Shown: positions 34,362 through 45,008, numbered from the stretch's first letter. The stretch is 64,000 bases of DNA from Actinomyces sp. (GCA_022649165.1 JALCNR010000001.1:186001-250000); one strand, 5' to 3'. Made by a program: numbers and translations. Notes: generated by a model from the sequence alone, not told the origin.

Positions 34362-35845
34362 GCCGGCCCCGAGTCTTGGCCGCGCGGCGCCGGGGCGCCA
34401 TCTGGGCTGTCGGCGCGCGCAGCGGGCAGGGCGTGCTCGGCGAGGTAGGCCCGCACCGTCGCGACGTCGTCGGGGACCTCCCTCACGCGCTGCGGCCGGG
34501 CCAGCAGTTCGCGGATGTGCGGCGGCACCGGCGGGGCGTCCGCCCCGAGCGCCTCGGAGACCGTGTCGCCGAATTTCTCCGGTTTCGCCGTCTCCATGAC
34601 CAGGGTCGTGACCCCCGCTTCCGCCTGCCGCCACCCGACCGCGAGGCCGTCGGCCGTGTGCGGATCGATGACGACACCGGTCCTCTCGTACAGCGTCCGG
34701 ATGGTCCGGATCCGGTCGTCGTGGGTGCTGGAGCCGCTGACGAAGCCGAACTCGTCCTTGAGGCGCGAGAGGTGGTCCCCGAGGTCCAGGCGCCCCTCCT
34801 CCGCCAGCCGCTGCCAACGCGCCGCGAACTCGTGCGCGCCGAGCACCTCCCAGATCAGCCGCTCGAGATTCGAGGCCTTGGAGATGTCCATTGACGGGCT
34901 GGTGGTGACGAGCGTCCGTTCTCGCGGGCGTGGGGCGTAGACGCCCGTGCGGAAGAACTCGTCGAGGACGTCGTTCTCGTTCGTGGCCACGATCAGGCGG
35001 CGCACCGGCAGTCCCATACGGCGCGCGAGGTGGCCGGCATAGACGTTGCCGAAGTTCCCGGAGGGCACCGCGAAGGACACCGGTTGGCTCCGCCGTGCCG
35101 CGGGCGGGAGGTCGTCCGTCGCGCGCAGCCATGCCCAGAAGTAGTAGGCGATCTGCGCGCAGATGCGGCCGAAATTGATCGAATTGACGGCTCCGAGGGC
35201 GTGGGCCTCCTTGAAGGCGGTGTCCGCGGTGATCGCCTTGACGAGGTCCTGGCAGTCGTCGAAGACGCCGTCGACCGCGAGGTTGTGGATGTTGGGATCG
35301 TCGAGGGCGTACATCTGCGCGCGTTGGACCGGGCTCATCCTCCCCCGCGGCGACAGCATGAAGACGTCGATCCCGGGTTTCCCCCTGAACGCGTGCTCCG
35401 CCGAGGACCCGGTGTCGCCGGAGGTGGCCGCGAGGATGTTGAGGGTGCGCCCCGCGCGCTCCAGGACGTAGGGGATGACCTGGCCCAGGAACTGCATGGC
35501 GAGGTCCTTGAACGCCAGCGTCGGCCCCTCCGAGAGGCCCACGAGCGTCGTCCGCTCGTCCAGCTGAGTGAGGGGGACGACGACGGGGCTGCGGAAGACC
35601 CGCGGAGAGTAGGCCGCGCGGGTCAGGGCTTCGAGGTCGGGTCCCGGGATGTCCGTGGCGTAAAGGGCGATGACCCGGGCGGCCAGCTCGGGGTAGGCCA
35701 GGCCCCTCCACCGCTCGCGCTCATCGGAGCCGACCGTGGGGACGGCCTCGGGGACCACGAGGCCGCCGTCGGGAGCCAGGCCGTCCAGCAGGATGTCGCA
35801 GAACTGCGCGGGCGGCATGTGACCGCGGGTGGAGACATACTTCAT
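34358..35845 (-). CDS. thrC: threonine synthase
   Basis: 495 residues, the long class (fold type II PLP, similar to yeast and E. coli enzyme). Converts O-phosphohomoserine to threonine. MKYVSTRGHMPPAQFCDILL is the characteristic N terminus; the PLP lysine is in EGPTLAFKDLAMQFLG; the phosphate-binding loop is in AATSGDTGSSAEHAF. SFAVPSGNFGNVYAGHLARR and the SKASNLERLIW segment also match. The C-terminal 40 residues are a Pro/Ala-rich tail. ATG 35845 is family-consistent. The 282-base gap upstream separates it from the tRNA gene; no threonine attenuator or T-box was noticed there. Confidence 0.95.
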   Translation of the reverse strand: MKYVSTRGHMPPAQFCDILLDGLAPDGGLVVPEAVPTVGSDERERWRGLAYPELAARVIALYATDIPGPDLEALTRAAYSPRVFRSPVVVPLTQLDERTTLVGLSEGPTLAFKDLAMQFLGQVIPYVLERAGRTLNILAATSGDTGSSAEHAFRGKPGIDVFMLSPRGRMSPVQRAQMYALDDPNIHNLAVDGVFDDCQDLVKAITADTAFKEAHALGAVNSINFGRICAQIAYYFWAWLRATDDLPPAARRSQPVSFAVPSGNFGNVYAGHLARRMGLPVRRLIVATNENDVLDEFFRTGVYAPRPRERTLVTTSPSMDISKASNLERLIWEVLGAHEFAARWQRLAEEGRLDLGDHLSRLKDEFGFVSGSSTHDDRIRTIRTLYERTGVVIDPHTADGLAVGWRQAEAGVTTLVMETAKPEKFGDTVSEALGADAPPVPPHIRELLARPQRVREVPDDVATVRAYLAEHALPAARADSPDGAPAPRGQDSGPA

Positions 35846-36127
35846 GGCGCTGGACCTTCGGCGAGAGGATCGGGACGGAGGAAGGCGGCGGCGCGACTCG
35901 GCCCCGAGGCGAGAGGGCCCGCTGCACGGACCCCGCCCGGTCCGCCGGGGCCCTGCCGGCGTCGTCCCCACGGCCGAGGGTACCATCGGCCCGCCCGGCG
36001 TCCCGGGGCGGTCCGGTTCCAGAAGCTGCCGGCCGATCGGACGGGGAAGGGGCCTCGGGACGGCGATGGCCGATCCCCCCCCCGGGCACCGGCTCGTCGG
36101 GCCGGGGCTTGAGCCCTGCGCGCCCAG

Positions 36128-36201
36128 TGCCCCCAGCCGGACTCGAACCGGCACTGAGCCGATTTTAAGTCGGCTGCCTCTGCCAATTGGGCTATGGGGG
36201 C
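36128..36201 (-). tRNA. class I tRNA with UAA anticodon (predicted to read UUA)
   Basis: 74-nt cloverleaf on the minus strand. Acceptor stem GCCCCCA/TGGGGGC, anticodon stem GCCGA/TCGGC with loop CTTAAAA (anticodon TAA), a five-base variable loop TCAGT, T stem GCCGG/CCGGC with loop TTCGAGT, discriminator A. CCA is not encoded. By anticodon it is tRNA-Leu(UAA), but bacterial tRNA-Leu normally has a long class II variable arm, absent here. The D arm is imperfect: only three clean pairs with an extra base in the loop. The anticodon arm looks more like a tRNA-Lys arm with TAA in place of CTT. Amino acid identity is therefore uncertain. Confidence 0.85.
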
Positions 36202-36218
36202 GGATCCGGCGGAGCCGG

Positions 36219-37211
36219 TCAGGCGATCGACAGAGCGATCCCGTCGAGGATGTCATGCTCGGAGGTCACGGTGTGGTCGATGACGTGCCCGCGCGAGGCG
36301 GCCCGGGCCACGACCCGGGCGATCACCCGGCTCCACACCAGGGCCCCCGCCGCGATGACGTCCTCACGGCCCTTCGGCATGAACCCCAGCGCCGCCTTGA
36401 CGGCAACCGGCTGGTCGACCATGAATCGGACCGCTTGGTCCACGCGGTCCAGCGGCAGCGACGCCCCGTCGATGCGCTCGGGCTGGTAGCACGGCAGGTC
36501 CAGCGCCTGGGCGGTCACCGTCGTGATCGTCCCGGCGACGCCGACCAGCGTGCCCACCCGGGTGAGGTCGACCTGCGACTCGGCATCGTCGAGCCTCCGG
36601 TCGATCCAGGCGACGGCCGTGGCCTCCGCCTCGGCGGGGACGCCCTCGTCCGCGGGGAATCCCGCGAGGAATTTCTCGGTGACGCGCACCGATCCCATGT
36701 CGATGGAGACGGCCTGCTCGACGGCGTCGGAGCCGAGGACGAGCTCAGTGGACCCGCCTCCGATGTCAACGACCAGCAGCGGGCGCACGGCGTCCGGCGG
36801 GGCGGCGCTCACCGCGCCGGCGAAGGAAAGCGCGGCCTCCTCCGTGCCGGGGACGATCTGCGCCTCGACGCCCAAGACCTCGCGCATCCCGCGGGAGAAG
36901 TCCCCGGCGTTCGCGGCGTCCCGCGTGGCGGAGGTGGCGACCACGCGGATCTCCTGGGCGTCCAGGCGGTCGATCATCTCCTTGTACTCCGCCGCCGCCG
37001 CGAACGTGCGGCCGAGGGCGGCGGGGGCCAGGACGCCGGTGCGGTCGACGCTCTCACCGAGGCGCACGATGCGCATCTGGCGAGTGAGATCCGACACGAT
37101 CCGCGGGCGGCGGCCCCCGCCGGGCAGGTCCGCCCACTCGGTGTCGGCGACGAGCAGACGAATGGAGTTGGTCCCGCAGTCGATGGCAGCCACGCGTTTC
37201 ACACGGCCCAT
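36219..37211 (-). CDS. ppx: Ppx/GppA phosphatase (exopolyphosphatase)
   Basis: 330 residues, the short actinobacterial Ppx/GppA form without the C-terminal HD-like domain. It belongs to the sugar kinase/Hsp70/actin fold: phosphate 1 motif VAAIDCGTNSIRLLVAD, RMRIVRLGESVDRTG-like segment, VVATSATRDAANAGDF, phosphate 2 motif LLVVDIGGGSTELVLG and the GVAGTITTVTA loop. It hydrolyses terminal phosphate from polyphosphate and/or pppGpp. The ATG at 37211 is followed by VKRVAAID; the gene follows DUF501 with 13 bases between them and is part of the divIC-DUF501-ppx string. The tRNA gene lies 18 bases downstream. Confidence 0.93.
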   Translation of the reverse strand: MGRVKRVAAIDCGTNSIRLLVADTEWADLPGGGRRPRIVSDLTRQMRIVRLGESVDRTGVLAPAALGRTFAAAAEYKEMIDRLDAQEIRVVATSATRDAANAGDFSRGMREVLGVEAQIVPGTEEAALSFAGAVSAAPPDAVRPLLVVDIGGGSTELVLGSDAVEQAVSIDMGSVRVTEKFLAGFPADEGVPAEAEATAVAWIDRRLDDAESQVDLTRVGTLVGVAGTITTVTAQALDLPCYQPERIDGASLPLDRVDQAVRFMVDQPVAVKAALGFMPKGREDVIAAGALVWSRVIARVVARAASRGHVIDHTVTSEHDILDGIALSIA

Positions 37212-37224
37212 TGTCCCACGCCGA

Positions 37225-37779
37225 TCAGCAAGTGCATCGGTCCCGGCGCCACAGGCCGCGTTCGGCCAACATCTCCAGCGCCCGGTCCCCCACCGGGTTG
37301 ACGCCCCGCCCGGCCACCAGCGCGTGGCCGACCAGCGCGTGGAGGCACTTGACGCGCGCCGGCATCCCCCCGGCGGAGACGCCGCTGATCTCGGCGACCT
37401 CCCCGATCCCGGCGGCCCGGGCGATCGCCTCCCGGCGGGCCAGGTAGTCGCGGTGTGCTCCCAGGTAGGCCGAACGGGCGTCCGGATCCTCGGACACCCA
37501 CCGGGTGAGGCCCTCCATGACGTGCTCGGCCTCCAGGGTCGAGCATCCACGCACGGCCGGCGGACAAGTGAGGTAGAAGGTCGTGGGGAACGGCGTGCCG
37601 TCCTCCAGCCGAGGGGCCGTCGCGACGACCGTGGGTCGCCCGCACACGCATCGCGCGCCGATCCCGACGACGCCCCGCGGGATCCGTCCAAGCTGGCCGC
37701 GCAGGACCTCGAGATCCTCCTGGGTCGCGGGCATCGGCGCGGCGAAGGCCTGCGGAGCCGCATCGGCGGTCTCGGTCAA
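37225..37779 (-). CDS. DUF501 domain protein
   Basis: 184 residues. The actinobacterial DUF501 family, nearly always located between eno/divIC and ppx, as here. Landmarks: LRGQLGRIPRGVVGIGARCV, CGRPTVVATAPRLEDGTPFP, FYLTCPPAVRGCSTLEAEHV and MPARVKCLHALVGHALVAG. The conserved Cys and His residues (CVCG, CPPAVRGCS, KCLH) may bind metal, but the function is unknown. The start is TTG 37779 with GGGAG upstream; it lies six bases beyond the preceding stop, so its translation is probably coupled to the DivIC-like gene. Confidence 0.92.
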   Translation of the reverse strand: MTETADAAPQAFAAPMPATQEDLEVLRGQLGRIPRGVVGIGARCVCGRPTVVATAPRLEDGTPFPTTFYLTCPPAVRGCSTLEAEHVMEGLTRWVSEDPDARSAYLGAHRDYLARREAIARAAGIGEVAEISGVSAGGMPARVKCLHALVGHALVAGRGVNPVGDRALEMLAERGLWRRDRCTC

Positions 37780-37785
37780 CGGTGG

Positions 37786-38385
37786 TCACTCCCCCGGGGA
37801 ATCGGCCTCCGTCAGGGAGGCGACGAACAATTGGACCCAGGGACGGTCGGGGCCGCTCGCGGCGGCCGAGACCGCGGGCGCCTGGTGGTCCTCCCCAGGG
37901 TCCGTGACAGCGTACTGGGTCTCCCCCGGCTTGACGTAACCGAGGCGCGCGCGGGCCTGCGAGTCGATGTAGTCCGGGTCCTTCCACAGTTCGAGCTGTT
38001 GGCGCATGTCCTCGTTGCGCGCCTGGGCCGCGGCGACACGGGCCGTGATATCGCGGTAGTCCTGCTCCTGCTGCCACCACTGGTAGATCGAGGGCACCAG
38101 CATGACGGCCAGCAGCGCGGCCATCACGGCGACCCCCAGCATCCGCACGGAGATCGTGAGCCCTCCGAAGCTCAGGCTCCGCGCCGGCCGGGCGGCGGTC
38201 GGGCGCGCGCCGCCCGCGGTCTCGCTCCGATGCGGGGAGCGTCCCGCCCGTCCCGCGGCCGGGGCGTCCGAGGCCGTCGAGCGGGCGGGGCGGCGCGGCG
38301 CGTGGGGGCGCTGGGGGGATGTGGACTCGGCCATGGGTCCATGGTGCGCCGACCCCGCCTCCCGGCGCGCGAGCGGGCGCGGCAT
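37786..38385 (-). CDS. septum formation initiator family protein (FtsB/DivIC-like)
   Basis: 199 residues. A basic, Pro/Ala-rich cytoplasmic N terminus of about 75 residues, one transmembrane helix (VRMLGVAVMAALLAVMLVPS), then a coiled coil (QQEQDYRDITARVAAAQARN) and the family motif ELWKDPDYIDSQARARLGYV. FtsB/DivIC joins FtsQ and FtsL in the divisome and links septal peptidoglycan synthesis to the Z ring. The start is either ATG 38385 (GAGGT upstream) or ATG 38334; the former is listed. Its place between eno and DUF501/ppx is the conserved actinobacterial order. Confidence 0.9.
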   Translation of the reverse strand: MPRPLARREAGSAHHGPMAESTSPQRPHAPRRPARSTASDAPAAGRAGRSPHRSETAGGARPTAARPARSLSFGGLTISVRMLGVAVMAALLAVMLVPSIYQWWQQEQDYRDITARVAAAQARNEDMRQQLELWKDPDYIDSQARARLGYVKPGETQYAVTDPGEDHQAPAVSAAASGPDRPWVQLFVASLTEADSPGE

Positions 38386-38467
38386 GTCCGCGACCTCGAT
38401 GCCCCTGGGCCCAATGGGCCCCGACGAGGGCGGCGCTGCGCGGCGGGCCCGGCGCCCGGATATGGAA

Positions 38468-38506
38468 GTGCCCTGGGGGGATCCCGTCGGGATCCCCCCA
38501 GGGCAC
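38468..38506 (-). terminator. strong hairpin terminator after eno
   Basis: An 18-bp perfect stem (38468-38485 with 38489-38506) with a 3-base loop, starting eight bases after the eno stop on the minus strand. It is followed by CTTCCATATCC, only slightly T-rich. The DivIC-like gene lies beyond it and is likely reached by read-through or its own promoter. Confidence 0.75.
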
Positions 38507-38513
38507 CCGCCTC

Positions 38514-39893
<1,380 letters not shown>

Positions 39894-40502
39894 TCAGTCA
39901 CCGCTCTGGGAGGTGCCGCCGTCGGGGCCGGTGGAGCCCGACTCGTCCGAGGCCAGTGAGTCGGCGGAGACAACGTCCGCGAGCGCGGTGCTCACCCCCT
40001 CCGTGGAGGAGGTGGGCGCTGCCGAGCCGTAGCGGGGGCTCACGGTCACGGGGATGCTCTTCTGGGCCGCGTCGTAGGCGGCGTTGAAGGTGGTCGGGTC
40101 GACGTCGGAGGAGGACAGCTCGCTGTAGACGAACTGGTAGCGCAGGATCTCGCGCAGTGCGGGGCTGAGGTCGTCCGGCACCTCGGTGAGGGACTGGCTG
40201 TCCACCAGCGACTGGAGATCGGCGTCCAGGGTGGCGTCGTCGACGGACACTCCCTGGGACTCCGCGGCGTCGAGGAAGGCCGGGATCGTGCTCAGCGACC
40301 ACACGTACTGGTAGCGGTCCACGGAGCTGCCCGTCATCGCCTCGTACTGCTCGGCCGCCTGGGTGATGTCCGCCTCGGTGAAGGTCGTGTCCCCGACCTG
40401 CAGGGCCACTCCGGGCTGAGCCGAGCAGGCCCCGAGCCCGCCGCCGACCAGCGCGGCTGCGGAAAGCCCCGCCAGGAGCCTCCCTGTTCGAGTGCGAATC
40501 AC
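39894..40502 (-). CDS. SurA-like N-terminal domain lipoprotein
   Basis: 202 residues. A lipoprotein signal (AALVGGGLGAC, lipidated Cys at about 26) is followed by a helical SurA/PrsA-like N-terminal chaperone region: VALQVGDTTFTEADITQAAE and a series of amphipathic helices up to about residue 150. No rotamase (parvulin) domain follows; the C-terminal 50 residues are Ser/Thr/Gly/Asp-rich. It probably assists folding of exported proteins at the outer face of the membrane. The start is GTG 40502 with GGGAGG upstream. It lies 89 bases after mfd on the same strand, a common mfd neighbour in actinobacteria. Confidence 0.82.
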   Translation of the reverse strand: MIRTRTGRLLAGLSAAALVGGGLGACSAQPGVALQVGDTTFTEADITQAAEQYEAMTGSSVDRYQYVWSLSTIPAFLDAAESQGVSVDDATLDADLQSLVDSQSLTEVPDDLSPALREILRYQFVYSELSSSDVDPTTFNAAYDAAQKSIPVTVSPRYGSAAPTSSTEGVSTALADVVSADSLASDESGSTGPDGGTSQSGD

Positions 40503-40591
40503 GTGCGTCCTCCCTCGCTCGGGCCTCGTCGGCCGCTCCTCAGTCTACGTCAAGTTCGCGGCGCGGCCTCTCCCGCGGGGACGCCCCCGTC

Positions 40592-43500
40592 TCACGAGGA
40601 GAAGGGGATGAGCACGGTCGTGACGAGGGTCTGGGCCCACTCCAGCAGGGCCGCGTCGGACAGAGGCCGCCCGCCCACGCGCGCGGTCGTCGGCACGGGC
40701 ACGAGCACCTGCCGCACCGCCGGCTTGATGACGGCTCCCGGGTGGAGGCGCTTGAGCCTGATGACCTGGGAGTCGGCCAGCTCCACGGGCGCGACCCGGA
40801 TGAAGCGCCCCTGGGTCGTCATCTCCTGGAGGCCCGCTCCGCGCAGGATCTCACGCAGATGGGCGATGCCGAACAGGAGGTCCACCTGGGGGGGCACGGG
40901 TCCGTAGCGGTCGGCCAGCTCCTCGCGGAGATCCTTTTCCTGGGCGGGGCCGGTCACGCCCGCGATCTTCGCGTAGACCTCCAGACGCAGCCGCTCGCCG
41001 TGGATGTAGTCCTCGGGGATGTGGGCGTCGACGGCGAGCTCCAGGCGCACATCCGTCTTCTCCGCGGGCCTCTCCCCCTTGTACTCGGCGACCGCGTCGG
41101 CGACCATCCGCACGTACAGGTCGAAGCCCACACCCTCGATGTGGCCGGACTGGGCGCCGCCCAGCAGGTTGCCGGCGCCGCGGATCTCCAGATCCTTCGC
41201 CGCGACGGCCAGCCCCGCGCCCAGATCCGTGTTCTCCGCGATCGTGCGCAGACGCTCATGCGCCGTCTCCGTGAGGGTCCGGTCCCCGGGGTAGAAGAAG
41301 TAGGCGTAGGCACGTTCCCGTCCGCGCCCCACCCGACCGCGCAACTGGTGCAGCTGGGAGAGGCCGAACACGTCGGCGCGGTCGACGATCAGCGTGTTCG
41401 CGTTGGAGATGTCGAGGCCCGTCTCAACGATCGTCGTGCACACGAGCACGTCGAACTCGTGGTTCCAGAAGTCCACGATCACCCGTTCGAGCTGGTCGGG
41501 CGTCATCCTGCCGTGGGCGACGCGCACGCGGGCCTCGGGCACGAGCTCGCTGACATGGGCGGCCACCGAGGAGATGGAGTCGACGCGGTTGTGGACGTAG
41601 AACACCTGCCCGTCCCTCAGGAGCTCGCGCCGGATCGCGGCTGTGACCTGCGCGTCCGTGAAGGCGCCGACGAAGGTGAGGACGGGTTGGCGCTCCTCCG
41701 GGGGCGTCTGGAGGATCGACATCTCCCGGATCCCGGAGACCGCCATCTCCAGGGTGCGCGGGATCGGGGTGGCGGACATCGACAGGACGTCGACGTCGGC
41801 GCGCAACGCCTTCAGCGTCTCCTTGTGCTCGACGCCGAAGCGCTGTTCCTCGTCGATGACGACCAACCCCAGATCCTTGAAGCGGACGGTGCCGGTGAGC
41901 AGGGAGTGCGTGCCGATGACGAGGTCGACGCGCCCCGAGGCGAGGCCCTCGCGCACGGCCTCGGCCTCCTTCGGGGTCGAGAAACGCGAGAGCGTCCCGA
42001 TCTCGACGGGGAACCCGGCGTAACGCTCGGTGAAGGTCTCGTGGTGCTGCTGGACCAGCAGGGTCGTCGGCACGAGGATCGCGACCTGTTTGCCGTCCTG
42101 GATGGCCTTGAACGCCGCGCGCACGGCGATCTCCGTCTTGCCGTATCCGACGTCGCCCGTGAGCAGGCGGTCCATCGGCACGGGTCTCTCCATGTCGGCC
42201 TTGACCTCGTCGATGGTGACCAGCTGGTCGGGGGTCTCGACGTAGGGGAAAGCGTCCTCCAGTTCCTGCTGCCACGGGGTGTCGGGGGCGAAGGCGTGGC
42301 CCTTCGTCGACTGGCGCACGGCGTAGAGCCGCACGAGCTCGGCCGCGATCTCCTTGACGGCTTTGCGCGCCCTCGCCTTCGTCCTCGCCCAGTCGGAGCC
42401 GCCCATCTTCGACAGCGCCGGCTCGTCGGAGCCGGTGTACTTCGAGATCTGGTCGAGGGAGTCCGTGGGCACGTACAGCCGGTCGCCGGGTTGTCCGCGC
42501 CTCGAGGGCGCGTACTCGACGACCAGGTAGTCGCGGGTGACGGCCTGCGGCCCCCTCCCGATGGTGCGCGAGACGAGCTCGACGAAGCGCCCGATGCCGT
42601 GCTGCTCGTGGACGATGAGGTCGCCCGCGTGGAGAGTCAACGGGTCAACTCCCCTGCGCCGTCTGGAGGGCATGCGGCGCATGTCCCGCGTGCTGGTCCC
42701 GGCGCGCCCGGTCAGGTCACCCTCGGTGAGGACCGCCAGCCTCTGCTCGGCCATGACGAAACCCGCGCCGGCCTGGGCGGTCGTCACCTGGACGACACCG
42801 GGGTCCGGGAGCTGCTCCGCCCCCTCGGCGACCTGGGCGGCCACGCCCGCGTCGTTGAGGATCGAGGCGATCCGGCGTCCCGGCCCGGGCCCCTCGGTGG
42901 TGACGAGCAGCCTCCACCCGGCGCGGGCCAGCTCCCCCAGGTCGCGGGTCGCCTGGGCGAAATCGCCGCGGTAGGGGCGCACCTCGCGCGCCCCCGCCCG
43001 CATGAGCGAGGGCGAGGCGATGATCGCTCCCATCTCCTGGGCCATCAGCCCGCCGAGGGAGCCTCTGGGGGCGTCCCCGCGGACCTGGGAGGGGCTCCCC
43101 TCCGCATCGGGTCCGGGCGCGGCGAGCTCCTCGGCCAGCGCCGCGGGAGGCAGGGCTGTGAACTGCCACCATCCGCGGCCCGGCCCCGCTCCCCAGACGT
43201 CGTCGAGATCCAGGAAGGAGGCGCTTCCGGCCTCGATGGGGACGGCTCCCCCTCCGGCGGCGGCCGACCAAGCGGCGGTGAGGAACTCCTCGGTCGTCGC
43301 GATGAGGTCGGCGGCGCGGGCGCGGACGCGCTCCGGCTCCGAGACGATGACGACGGCGTCGTCGGGAAGCAGGTCGACGAGGCGATCCATGCCCTCCGAC
43401 AGGATGGGGGCCAGCGACTCGAGGCCCGGGCTCGGGATGCCCTCCGACGCCAACTCCAGCATCTCGGCGGCCCCGGGCAGGCCGGCGGCGCGGTCACGGG

Positions 43501-44239
43501 CGCGGGCGCGCACCTCGGGCGTGAGGAGGAGCTCGCGGCAGGCCACAGCCCACAGCCCCTGGTCGGCGGCGCCCAGGGTGCGCTGGTCGGACACCGAGAA
43601 CCAGCGGATCTCATCGACCTCGTCGCCCCACAGCTCCACGCGCAGGGGATGGGCCTCCTGGGGCGGGAAGACGTCGAGGATCCCGCCGCGCACGGACATC
43701 TGCCCGCGGGACTCGACCATGTCGGCGCGTTCGAAGCCCAGGGCCTGCAGCCGGGCCACAAGGTCAGGCAGGTCGACGACGTCGCCGACGCGCACGCGCA
43801 CCGTCGGCAGGTCCCCCAGGCCGTGGATGACGGGTTGGAGCAGCGCCCGCACCGAGGTGGTGAGGACCCGGATCGCCCCGGTGCGCGGGTCTCGGGCGTC
43901 GGGGTGGGCGAGGCGGCGCAGGACGGCGGCTCGGCGGGCCATCGTGTCGGCCTGGGGACTCAGGCGCTCGTGCGGCAGCGTCTCCCACGAGGGGAAGGAG
44001 GCGACGCCCTCCGTCCAGCCCTCCAGCGCGTTCGCCGCGGCCTCAGCCTCGCGTCCGCTCGCCGTGACGACCACGATCGTCGAGGACGGGCCCAGGCGCT
44101 CGGAGGCCAGCGCCACGACGGCGGGGCGGATGCCGACCGGGGCGACCAGCGTGCCCGATCGGCGGCGCGCCATGCCGGCGACCGCCTCTCCGACCGCAGC
44201 GTCGCGCGCGATGAGCGGGATCAGGCCGCTCAGTGTCAT
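40592..44239 (-). CDS. mfd: transcription-repair coupling factor
   Basis: 1215 residues. Mfd removes stalled RNA polymerase from DNA lesions and recruits UvrA. In order: UvrB-homology region (residues about 30-350, including LKEVESRGQMSVRGGILDVF-like DMVESRGQMSVRGGILDVFP), RNA polymerase interaction domain (about 530-610, with PLTLHAGDLIVHEQHGIGRF), SF2 helicase motor (Walker A MDRLLTGDVGYGKTEIAVRA; motif II LVVIDEEQRFGVEH; motif VI RGRVGRGRERAYAYF), then the TRG motif region and C-terminal D7 domain. Full length with no break. ATG 44239. It sits in the conserved pth-mfd-lipoprotein-eno order. Confidence 0.98.
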   Translation of the reverse strand: MTLSGLIPLIARDAAVGEAVAGMARRRSGTLVAPVGIRPAVVALASERLGPSSTIVVVTASGREAEAAANALEGWTEGVASFPSWETLPHERLSPQADTMARRAAVLRRLAHPDARDPRTGAIRVLTTSVRALLQPVIHGLGDLPTVRVRVGDVVDLPDLVARLQALGFERADMVESRGQMSVRGGILDVFPPQEAHPLRVELWGDEVDEIRWFSVSDQRTLGAADQGLWAVACRELLLTPEVRARARDRAAGLPGAAEMLELASEGIPSPGLESLAPILSEGMDRLVDLLPDDAVVIVSEPERVRARAADLIATTEEFLTAAWSAAAGGGAVPIEAGSASFLDLDDVWGAGPGRGWWQFTALPPAALAEELAAPGPDAEGSPSQVRGDAPRGSLGGLMAQEMGAIIASPSLMRAGAREVRPYRGDFAQATRDLGELARAGWRLLVTTEGPGPGRRIASILNDAGVAAQVAEGAEQLPDPGVVQVTTAQAGAGFVMAEQRLAVLTEGDLTGRAGTSTRDMRRMPSRRRRGVDPLTLHAGDLIVHEQHGIGRFVELVSRTIGRGPQAVTRDYLVVEYAPSRRGQPGDRLYVPTDSLDQISKYTGSDEPALSKMGGSDWARTKARARKAVKEIAAELVRLYAVRQSTKGHAFAPDTPWQQELEDAFPYVETPDQLVTIDEVKADMERPVPMDRLLTGDVGYGKTEIAVRAAFKAIQDGKQVAILVPTTLLVQQHHETFTERYAGFPVEIGTLSRFSTPKEAEAVREGLASGRVDLVIGTHSLLTGTVRFKDLGLVVIDEEQRFGVEHKETLKALRADVDVLSMSATPIPRTLEMAVSGIREMSILQTPPEERQPVLTFVGAFTDAQVTAAIRRELLRDGQVFYVHNRVDSISSVAAHVSELVPEARVRVAHGRMTPDQLERVIVDFWNHEFDVLVCTTIVETGLDISNANTLIVDRADVFGLSQLHQLRGRVGRGRERAYAYFFYPGDRTLTETAHERLRTIAENTDLGAGLAVAAKDLEIRGAGNLLGGAQSGHIEGVGFDLYVRMVADAVAEYKGERPAEKTDVRLELAVDAHIPEDYIHGERLRLEVYAKIAGVTGPAQEKDLREELADRYGPVPPQVDLLFGIAHLREILRGAGLQEMTTQGRFIRVAPVELADSQVIRLKRLHPGAVIKPAVRQVLVPVPTTARVGGRPLSDAALLEWAQTLVTTVLIPFSS

Positions 44240-44311
44240 GGCTCTCCTCAGATGTGTGGGCGGCGGACGTCCCCGCCGGCGAGCAGGGCCGCCCGTGGGG
44301 CGGGGCGCGGC

Positions 44312-44914
44312 TCAGCGGGAGTGGAGCGTCTGCTGGGCCTGCGTGAAGCCGTGCGCGACGACGTCCTCGACCGCGTCAGCGGCCTGCTCGAAGGTGACCT
44401 CCCAGTCGGGTCGGTCCCGCTGAGAGAGGGGGGCGAGCACGAAATCGGCGGGATCCTGGTGCCCCGGGGGGCGCCCGATGCCGACGCGCAGACGATGGTA
44501 GTCGCGTGTGCCCAGGGCCTGCGAGATGGAGAGGAGGCCGCGGTGCCCGCCCTCTCCCCCGCCCCTCTTCAGCCGCAGGTCGTGGGCGGGCAGGTCGAGG
44601 TCGTCGTGGACGACCAGCAGATGGTCCGCGCCCACGCCGAGGAAGCGGGCCAATGCGGAGACGGGGCCACCGGAGGTGTTCATGTACGAGTCGGACTGGG
44701 CCAGGACCACCCGCGGCCCCGGGGCGCCGCCCGGCAGCGTCCCCAGGCGGATGTCCGCCGTGTGGGTGCGGGAACGGTGCGAGGTCAGGCGTGCGCCCGC
44801 ACGCGCGCAGAGCGCCTCGATGACGAGGCGTCCCGCATTGTGCCGGGTGTGGGCGTACTCCGCCCCCGGGTTCCCCAGGCCGACCACCAGCCAGGGTCCA
44901 CGATCTGCGGTCAT
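44312..44914 (-). CDS. pth: peptidyl-tRNA hydrolase
   Basis: 200 residues. Recycles tRNA from peptidyl-tRNA drop-off. The family motif LVVGLGNPGAEYAHTRHNAG contains the catalytic His (HNAG); Asn and Asp partners lie in QSDSYMNTSGGPVSALARFL and VVHDDLDLPAHDLRLKRGGG, followed by GHRGLLSISQALGTRDYHRL and RVGIGRPPGHQ. Two in-frame ATGs occur; 44914 is preferred because CGGGA lies upstream and the family begins there. mfd follows 72 bases downstream. Confidence 0.95.
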   Translation of the reverse strand: MTADRGPWLVVGLGNPGAEYAHTRHNAGRLVIEALCARAGARLTSHRSRTHTADIRLGTLPGGAPGPRVVLAQSDSYMNTSGGPVSALARFLGVGADHLLVVHDDLDLPAHDLRLKRGGGEGGHRGLLSISQALGTRDYHRLRVGIGRPPGHQDPADFVLAPLSQRDRPDWEVTFEQAADAVEDVVAHGFTQAQQTLHSR

Positions 44915-45008
44915 GGTCCCGATTGTGCCACCCATCCGTCGGGCTCCCCGCCCCGCGGCGCCCGGGTGCGGGCGACGTCACGTGGCGGTCGCGCGGGGGA
45001 TGGGCCGA

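Noticed and set aside
35846-36127. A T-box or amino-acid attenuator upstream of thrC
   Set aside because: No T-box core, no run of threonine or isoleucine codons and no terminator hairpin with a T tract was found in the 282-base gap.
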